Assembly: GCA_021414065.1 (NCBI GenBank)
Contig: JAIOPE010000004.1
Span: 1 to 38,635, forward strand
Direction: 5' to 3'
Length of the DNA: 38,635 nucleotides
Origin: Planctomycetota bacterium
GTDB taxonomy: Bacteria > Planctomycetota > JAJSAM01 > JAJVHW01
How positions within the stretch are numbered: position 1 is the first letter of the stretch; each line of letters starts with the position of its first letter. The position numbers were made by a program, and so were the translations under genes. The notes under the pieces are model-generated. The model ran no database searches and was not told the DNA's origin. It worked only from the letters and a program-made list of their open reading frames with translations. Positions 33,371 through 38,635 of this stretch are shown one piece after another.

Positions 33371-36339
33371 GCTGCACCCCCGTTCCGCAGAGGGCGCGTG
33401 AACGCGTCTCGCAGTCGTTCGACGGACTCGTTGACGAGGTCCGCATCGCGCACGCCGCGGATCGTCACGCGAGCCGCCGTCTTCACGCGGCCTGCCGACA
33501 TCACGCGACCGATGGGTGCGTGCGGGACGCCGCGCAACGCCGCGCGCAGTGCGGGCAGGTCACTCTCCCGCACCTCGCACAGGAAGCGGCTCGGGCTCTC
33601 GGAGAACAGCAGGGCGTCGTCGCGCACGCCGATCGCGTCGGGGCCGTCCTCGTAGGGCGCGTGTACGAGCGAAACGTCTGCGGCGAGACCGCCGGCGAAT
33701 GCCATTTCGGCGAGCGCGACCGCCACCCCGCCCTCGGACAGGTCGTGGCACGCGCGGACGAGTCCCTCCGAGATCGCGCGGTGCACGCCGTCCATCACGG
33801 CGCGAGCCTCGTCCAGCCGGACGACCGGCACCGTGCCGCCAGGAATGCCCCGAATGAACGCGTAGTGGCTGCCGCCCATCTCGGGCCGAGTGATTCCGAC
33901 CAGAACGATCAGGTTCCCGGCCGCCTTCAGATCCATCGTGACGCAGCGGCGGACGTCGTCCACGACGCACATCGCCGACACCAGCATCGTGCAGGGGATC
34001 GTGATCAGTCCGCGCTCCGACTGGAACTCGTTGTTGAGCGAGTCCTTGCCGGAGACGAACGGTGTGCCGAATGCGACGGCCGCGTCGTGGAGACCTTCCG
34101 AAGCGAGCACGATCGACCCGAGCCGGTCGGGCCGCGTGGCGTTGCCCCACGAGTAGTTGTCGAGGAGCGCCGCGCGACGCGGATCCGCGCCGACGGCCGT
34201 GAGATTCCGCAGAGCTTCGTCCACCGCGTTCGTGGCCATGTCGTAGGGCGACAGGTCGCCAAGTCGCGGATTCATGCCGGACGAAACCGCCACGCCGCGT
34301 GGGTTCCCGACGAGCGGGGTGTTCACGCAGGCGTCGCCCGGGCCGTCGGCGCGAACGCCGACGAGCGGCTTGATCGCGCTTCCGCCTTGGACCTCATGGT
34401 CGTACCGGCGGATGACCCACTCCTTCGAGCAGACATTCCAACTCGAGAGAATCGCGAGCAGGTCGTCGCCAAAGCCGCCGTCGTCTGCCGTGCGCGCCGC
34501 GGGCCACGCGAAGGGGACGGCCGGCGGCGCTGTCCACGCGGCCTCGCGCGTCGTGCGGGGGAGCCCGTCGTGGAGGAACTCCATCGGCACGTCGCCTACC
34601 TTCGTGCCGCCGTAACGCAGCACGAGACGGCCGGTGCCGGTGAACTCGCCGAGGTCGGTGACCTCGACGCCCTCCTTGCCGAAGACCGCGCGCACGCGTT
34701 CCACGTTAGAGGGCGCTACCGCGAGGACCATGCGCTCCTGCGCCTCGCTGATCCAGATCTCCGCGTAGCTCAGGCCCGGGTACTTGAGCGGTGCGTGCGA
34801 GAGTTCCACCTCGGCGCCGGTCTCCGCGCCCATTTCGCCGACGGCCGACGAGAAGCCTCCCGCACCGCAGTCGGTGACGGCCGTGAGCAGCCCCTCGTCG
34901 CGCGCGCGCAAGAGTCCGTCGAGGATGCGTTTCTCCTCGATGGCATTGCCGATCTGCACGGCGCCCGCGCTGACGGTCTCGCTCTCCGCGTGCAACTCGG
35001 CGGACGAGAACGTGGCGCCGTGGATGCCGTCGCGACCGGTGCGACCGCCGACAGCGATGATGCGGTCGCCGGGGCGGGCGGCCTTGTCGATCCGTCCGCG
35101 CGGGATGAGCCCGACGGTGCCGCAATAGACGATGGGGTTGCCGATGTAGCGAGGGTCGAAGAACAGACCACCGGACGCGGTGGGTATCCCCATTCGGTTG
35201 CCGTAGTCGCGCACGCCGGAGATGACGCCCTTCATCACGCGTCGCGGGTGCAGGCAGCCCTTTGGCACGTCGGCCTCCGGTGTGTCCGGCGGCGCGAAGC
35301 AGAAGACGTCGGTGTTGAGGAACGGCTTCGCACCGAGCCCTGTGCCCAGGATGTCGCGGATCACGCCGCCGATCCCGGTGCCGGCACCGCCGTACGGCTC
35401 GATTGCCGACGGGTGGTTGTGCGTCTCGACCTTCATGCAAACGCCGTGGTCGTCGTCGAACGCGATGATCCCGGCGTTGTCGCGGAAGACCGAGAGGCAG
35501 TCTGTGCGGGCGATCGTCTGCGTGGCTGCGAAGACGGTCTCCTTCAGCAGATTGCGGTACGTGCGCTCCGGCGTACGGCCATTCGGCGCGTCGCCTCGGA
35601 AGCGGACTTCGCCTGCGAGCGTCTTGTGTTTGCAGTGCTCCGACCATGTTTGGGCGACGGTCTCGAGTTCGGCGTCGGTGGGGTCGCGCCCCTCCTTGGT
35701 GAAGAACGCCTGCACCGCGCGCATTTCTGCGAGCGACAGCGAGAGCGTGCCCGCCTTCGAGATGCGTATGAGCTCTTCATCGGCCGCCGCGCGGAGCGGA
35801 ACCGTGACGAGCCGGAACTCGTACGGCGCCGGACGGGGGCTTCGCAGATCGAGGATCTCTCCGAAGTGGATCTCCTCGATGACCTCGTTCGCGAGCGTCT
35901 TGCGGGCAGCTTCGCGCAGCGCTGCCTCGCCGATCGGACCGCCCGCACCGCGGATCACGTAACGTCGCACGCTGCGGAGCGACGTGACCGCAATCCCTGC
36001 GGCTGTGAGCGCCGTGCGGCAGGAACTTTCCGTGGGGTCCATCACGCCGGCGCGACGCACCACAGACAGCACCTCATCGCCCGATGCGACGCCGCCGGGC
36101 ACGCCGTCCACCGACCATGTCTCGGCGACGGGGTCAGCCAAGACGTCGCGAGCCGCGCGCGCGCCGTCGGGGTGAGCCGCCACGCCCTCGAGCACGAACC
36201 CGCGAACGAACCGAAGCGACTCGATTCGCCGATCGCGGAGGAACCCCGCGAGGGCCGATGTGGCGTCATGGGCGGCCGGGTCCGCGAACTCCGGGCGCGT
36301 CGTGACCTGTACGAACGTGAGGAGGGGTTGGTTGCTCAA
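33367..36339 (-). CDS. purL: PurS-PurS-PurL fusion (FGAM synthase subunit)
   Basis: A 990-residue FGAM synthetase subunit. Small-type PurL is normally about 740 residues. Here about 180 extra residues at the N-terminus form two PurS-like modules: residues 8-78 (FVQVTTRPEFADP to DVLADPVAETWSVDG) and 90-165 (VRRAGVMDP to TLANEVIEEIHFG). The second matches PurS closely, including the LAN.VIE block. The PurL core follows with TWSEHCKHKT at 231-240, VETHNHPSAIEPYGGAGTGI, DCGAGGFSSAVGEM and GKDSLNNEF. TTG 36339 is the start: the frame is closed by TAA four codons upstream, and no other start codon precedes the PurS1 strand. No good ribosome site is visible. PurS normally forms a scaffold for PurL and PurQ, so fusion fixes the 2:1 ratio. 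Confidence 0.93.
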   Translation of the reverse strand: MSNQPLLTFVQVTTRPEFADPAAHDATSALAGFLRDRRIESLRFVRGFVLEGVAAHPDGARAARDVLADPVAETWSVDGVPGGVASGDEVLSVVRRAGVMDPTESSCRTALTAAGIAVTSLRSVRRYVIRGAGGPIGEAALREAARKTLANEVIEEIHFGEILDLRSPRPAPYEFRLVTVPLRAAADEELIRISKAGTLSLSLAEMRAVQAFFTKEGRDPTDAELETVAQTWSEHCKHKTLAGEVRFRGDAPNGRTPERTYRNLLKETVFAATQTIARTDCLSVFRDNAGIIAFDDDHGVCMKVETHNHPSAIEPYGGAGTGIGGVIRDILGTGLGAKPFLNTDVFCFAPPDTPEADVPKGCLHPRRVMKGVISGVRDYGNRMGIPTASGGLFFDPRYIGNPIVYCGTVGLIPRGRIDKAARPGDRIIAVGGRTGRDGIHGATFSSAELHAESETVSAGAVQIGNAIEEKRILDGLLRARDEGLLTAVTDCGAGGFSSAVGEMGAETGAEVELSHAPLKYPGLSYAEIWISEAQERMVLAVAPSNVERVRAVFGKEGVEVTDLGEFTGTGRLVLRYGGTKVGDVPMEFLHDGLPRTTREAAWTAPPAVPFAWPAARTADDGGFGDDLLAILSSWNVCSKEWVIRRYDHEVQGGSAIKPLVGVRADGPGDACVNTPLVGNPRGVAVSSGMNPRLGDLSPYDMATNAVDEALRNLTAVGADPRRAALLDNYSWGNATRPDRLGSIVLASEGLHDAAVAFGTPFVSGKDSLNNEFQSERGLITIPCTMLVSAMCVVDDVRRCVTMDLKAAGNLIVLVGITRPEMGGSHYAFIRGIPGGTVPVVRLDEARAVMDGVHRAISEGLVRACHDLSEGGVAVALAEMAFAGGLAADVSLVHAPYEDGPDAIGVRDDALLFSESPSRFLCEVRESDLPALRAALRGVPHAPIGRVMSAGRVKTAARVTIRGVRDADLVNESVERLRDAFTRPLRNGGAA

Positions 36340-36508
36340 GCCGGGAGTTTAGCCACCCGCAGGGACGCGACCCAGCAGCCACGAAGCGGGCTCGGGCGCA
36401 ACGGTGAACGTGTGCAGCCGATGTTCGACTTCGACACGCTCGTGACGTCCTCCGGGAACGCCTCCGGTCCCGCGTGCCTCCGGACGCCGCCGACGATACC
36501 CTGCTTGG

Positions 36509-37483
36509 ATGGCGCGATCCAAGGGCGGTACGTCGGCCCTCCCGTTCGAGAAACCGATCGAGGAGGTTCTCCAAGATTTGGAGGCGCTCCGGCGTGCGCA
36601 CGCCGAGGGCAAGAAGGACCTCTCTAAGGAGATCCGCGACCACGAGTTGCGGTCCGAGAACCTGATCCGCGAGATCTTCGCGCGGCTCTCTCCGTGGCAG
36701 CGCGTGCAGGTCGCGCGTCACCCGAACCGGCCGCTCGTCAGCGACTACGCCGAGTCATGGCTGACCGACCCCATGGAACTCCACGGCGACCGACGCTTCG
36801 GCGACGACCCGGCGATCCTGACCACGCTTGGGCGAATCGGGTCCCACCGCGTGCTCCTCGTGGGGCACAGGAAAGGGAAGGACGTCAAGGAGAAGGTCGC
36901 CTGCCACTTCGGCATGGCGCATCCCGAAGGGTACCGCAAGGCGATGCTGAAGATGCGCCTGGCGGAGCGTTTCGGGCTGCCGATCGTGTGCCTCATCGAC
37001 ACGCCCGGCGCCTATCCCGGCATCGGCGCGGAGGAGCGGGGCCAGGCGTGGGCGATCGCGGAGAACATCCAGGACATGACGGGACTCCGCGTCCCGGTCG
37101 TGGTCGCCGTGGTGGGTGAGGGCGGTTCCGGCGGCGCGCTCGGAATCGGAATCGGGGACCGTGTGCTGATGCTGGAGAACGCGTACTACTCGGTGATCTC
37201 GCCGGAGGGGTGCGCGGCCATCCTGTGGAAGAGCGGCGATCAAGCGCCCGAAGCCGCGCGCGAGTTGAAGCTGATCGCGACGGATCTGGAGCGCCTCGGC
37301 ATCGTTGACGAAGTCGTGGCGGAACCCCTCGGCGGCGCCCACCGGAACCCGGGTCAGGCCGCCGCGTCGCTGAAGCAGGCGATTGTGCGGGCGCTGGACG
37401 ACCTCGGCGGAGTGCCGGTGGACGTCATGCTCCGTCTCCGGTACGAGAAGTTCCGCCGGATCGGCGCGCACCTCTTCAACTGA
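36509..37483 (+). CDS. accA: Acetyl-CoA carboxylase carboxyltransferase subunit alpha
   Basis: A 324-residue AccA, which with AccD transfers the carboxyl group from biotin to acetyl-CoA to make malonyl-CoA for fatty acid synthesis. Typical blocks are FEKPIEEVLQDLEALR, IFARLSPWQRVQVARHPNRP, ELHGDRRFGDDPAI, GHRKGKDVKEKV, FGMAHPEGYRKAMLKM, DTPGAYPGIGAEERGQ, GEGGSGGALGIGIGDRV and SPEGCAAILWK. Length and order are normal. ATG 36509 is used; it lacks a strong ribosome site. It is divergent from purL across a 169-bp gap. accD is not adjacent. Confidence 0.97.
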   Translation: MARSKGGTSALPFEKPIEEVLQDLEALRRAHAEGKKDLSKEIRDHELRSENLIREIFARLSPWQRVQVARHPNRPLVSDYAESWLTDPMELHGDRRFGDDPAILTTLGRIGSHRVLLVGHRKGKDVKEKVACHFGMAHPEGYRKAMLKMRLAERFGLPIVCLIDTPGAYPGIGAEERGQAWAIAENIQDMTGLRVPVVVAVVGEGGSGGALGIGIGDRVLMLENAYYSVISPEGCAAILWKSGDQAPEAARELKLIATDLERLGIVDEVVAEPLGGAHRNPGQAAASLKQAIVRALDDLGGVPVDVMLRLRYEKFRRIGAHLFN

Positions 37484-37873
37484 CCCGGAGCGGCTTCGCG
37501 CAGTGGCGCGGGATGCCGGGCTCCGTCCTTTCCAGCGTTTCATTGGGAACGGACCGACCCAGCGTCGCTGTGGAAAATCCCGTCGCTTTGCAGCGCGCAG
37601 CAGCGGTTGCCGGGGAGATCGAGGGGAGCCACCGAGGCGAGCCCGTCGGGCGAGCCCCACGGCCCGCGATCGAGGCCGATCCACCGGGTGCGCCGCCCGC
37701 CCCGAGCCGCCCGTTCGGCAAGAGGCCGCGCAGCTGGCGAGGGCGAGCGGGCGGAGGCTTGCCGGGGTCTCCTGCCGAGGGGTTGCCGCAACCTGCGCGT
37801 GGTACTCTCGCCCGGCGATTTCACATTCCCGGGCGCCATACGTCCAATGGATGGAACCCAGGAGCAGCACACG
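37484..37873 (+). other. 390-bp gap between accA and the next secreted protein
   Basis: No convincing gene. Overlapping frames exist on both strands but share no recognisable domain. The region is very G+C-rich, with several short inverted repeats around TTGCCGGGG and CGAGG motifs and no T-tract terminator. AGGAG about nine bases before ATG 37874 belongs to the next gene. Confidence 0.5.
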
Positions 37874-38635
37874 ATGACGTCACCGCACCGTTCGAAGTCG
37901 ATGGCCCTCCGGACCGGCAGCGCGCCGTTGTGGGTGCTCGCCGCGTGCGCGCTCGGAGCGCTCGCGCCGAGCGCGCCAGCGCAGGACGCGCCGCCCGCGC
38001 GCGCGGCGGCCGAGGAGTCCGTGCGGGAGAAGGTCGAGCGACTCCTCCCCGACTTCATGTCGGAGAGCGAATCCACGCGCGCCCGTGCCGAGAAGGAGAT
38101 CGTCGCCCTCGGTGAGCCCGCACGCGCAGAACTCGACCGCCTCACGCGCGACACAGACCCGCAGAAGGCGATCGCCGCGCTGAAGCTCCTTCAGAGCCCC
38201 GCGTGGGAGCGTCGCGCGCGTCAGGCCGAAGACGCTCGCCGCGACGCGCCCGGGCGCGGGCCGGCAATTGGACCCCGCTTGCCCGACATCGACCTGCGTC
38301 GCCTGCAGGATGAGCTGGATCGCCAGATGCAGGACATGCGCCGGAGCGTGGAGGAGTGGCGGAAGCAGTTCGACGCCGACGACTGGATGCCTGGGTTCGA
38401 GGCGCATGGCGGGAGCCCGTCGAAACAGGACGAATCGCGAGGGGCGTCGTCGGGCCAGGTGATCGAGAACGGCCGGTCGCTTTCGTGGACGATCGACGAC
38501 GCGGGCAAGGTGAAGGTGACCGTGCGCGACGGGAACGACGCGGCGGAGCAGGTGTACGAGGCTGCAAGTCTGGCCGAGCTGCGGAAGCAGCACCCTGACG
38601 TCGCGAAACGCCTCGACGGGTTCCTTCCGAGCGGC
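37874..38635 (+). CDS. 5' part of a secreted protein of unknown function
   Basis: The frame is open from ATG 37874 to the window end (254 codons). GGAG lies about nine bases upstream. Residues 1-37 form a signal peptide: basic start, hydrophobic core LWVLAACALGALAP, then APAQ cleavage. The mature part begins with a charged helical region (EKVERLLPDFMSESESTRARAEKEI is part) and a second long amphipathic helix near residues 136-165 (DLRRLQDELDRQMQDMRRSVEEW), suggesting coiled coil. A short beta segment (LSWTIDDAGKVKVTVRDG) precedes the cut. The opening resembles the N-terminal parts of planctomycete periplasmic or PDZ-containing proteins, but no PDZ or protease motif is visible yet. Function unknown. 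Confidence 0.75.
   Translation, partial: MTSPHRSKSMALRTGSAPLWVLAACALGALAPSAPAQDAPPARAAAEESVREKVERLLPDFMSESESTRARAEKEIVALGEPARAELDRLTRDTDPQKAIAALKLLQSPAWERRARQAEDARRDAPGRGPAIGPRLPDIDLRRLQDELDRQMQDMRRSVEEWRKQFDADDWMPGFEAHGGSPSKQDESRGASSGQVIENGRSLSWTIDDAGKVKVTVRDGNDAAEQVYEAASLAELRKQHPDVAKRLDGFLPSG

Noticed and set aside
33226..36627. An 1133-codon open frame on the plus strand opposite purL and purQ
   Set aside because: It is antisense to two certain genes, has no recognisable domain and is rich in Arg and Ala as expected for the complement of G+C-rich codons.

Overview
The window is G+C-rich chromosomal DNA with long unbroken reading frames and mostly housekeeping genes. The closest match I can argue for is a planctomycete-type bacterium. 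The reasons are a protein joining tetratricopeptide repeats to two copies of the RNA polymerase alpha C-terminal domain, very large secreted Ig-like and subtilisin-like proteins, and Spy-like and 'hypothetical secreted' families typical of that phylum. No 16S gene or other direct taxonomic marker is present, so the assignment is inference.

Layout. (1) 1-2826: a tightly packed plus-strand operon (partial unknown gene, DUF58 protein, BatA-like membrane protein) of the MoxR/aerotolerance type. (2) 2924-9357: a 1898-residue secreted S8 protease with nine Ig-like repeats, then a small membrane-anchored coiled-coil protein. (3) 9399-11503: an 81-bp-period direct duplication, a minus-strand secreted Spy-like protein and a divergent CheY-like response regulator. 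(4) 11500-16404: the most mobile part. A 233-bp MITE-like element with perfect 20-bp inverted ends and a CTAA target duplication sits against the response-regulator stop codon. It is followed by a secreted Ig/propeller protein, then by an asparaginyl-tRNA synthetase whose 3' end has been replaced by remnants of an IS1182-type transposase. (5) 16546-18514: ruvA and the TPR/double alpha-CTD protein, both minus strand. (6) 18515-19583: about 1 kb with no convincing gene but with operator-like repeats and alternative hairpins. (7) 19584-22454: a glycine-rich secreted Ig-like protein with a strong terminator. (8) 22578-32507: a long plus-strand housekeeping run: murA, ffh, rpsP, a degenerate HhH-GPD-like protein, maf, a DUF192 lipoprotein, a membrane protein, an M19 dipeptidase, rpmE, prfA, a membrane protein and prmC. 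(9) 32579-36339: minus-strand purL-purQ, with two PurS domains fused to PurL. (10) 36509-38635: accA and the start of a secreted protein.

Working together. prfA encodes RF1, and prmC encodes the methyltransferase that modifies its GGQ motif; rpmE and rpsP add ribosomal proteins and ffh adds the SRP GTPase. The cluster therefore links translation, termination and protein export. PurS-PurS-PurL plus PurQ make a complete FGAM synthetase from two genes. Many genes are translationally coupled by 4-bp (or, for maf/DUF192, 3-bp) overlaps, and several begin with GTG or TTG.

The points most worth pursuing are the MITE-like element, the AsnRS/transposase chimera, the double-PurS PurL, an RF1 with two substitutions in the stop-codon-reading region, the double alpha-CTD protein, and the exact 828-bp higher-order repeat inside the protease. 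I found no CRISPR array, tRNA or rRNA.
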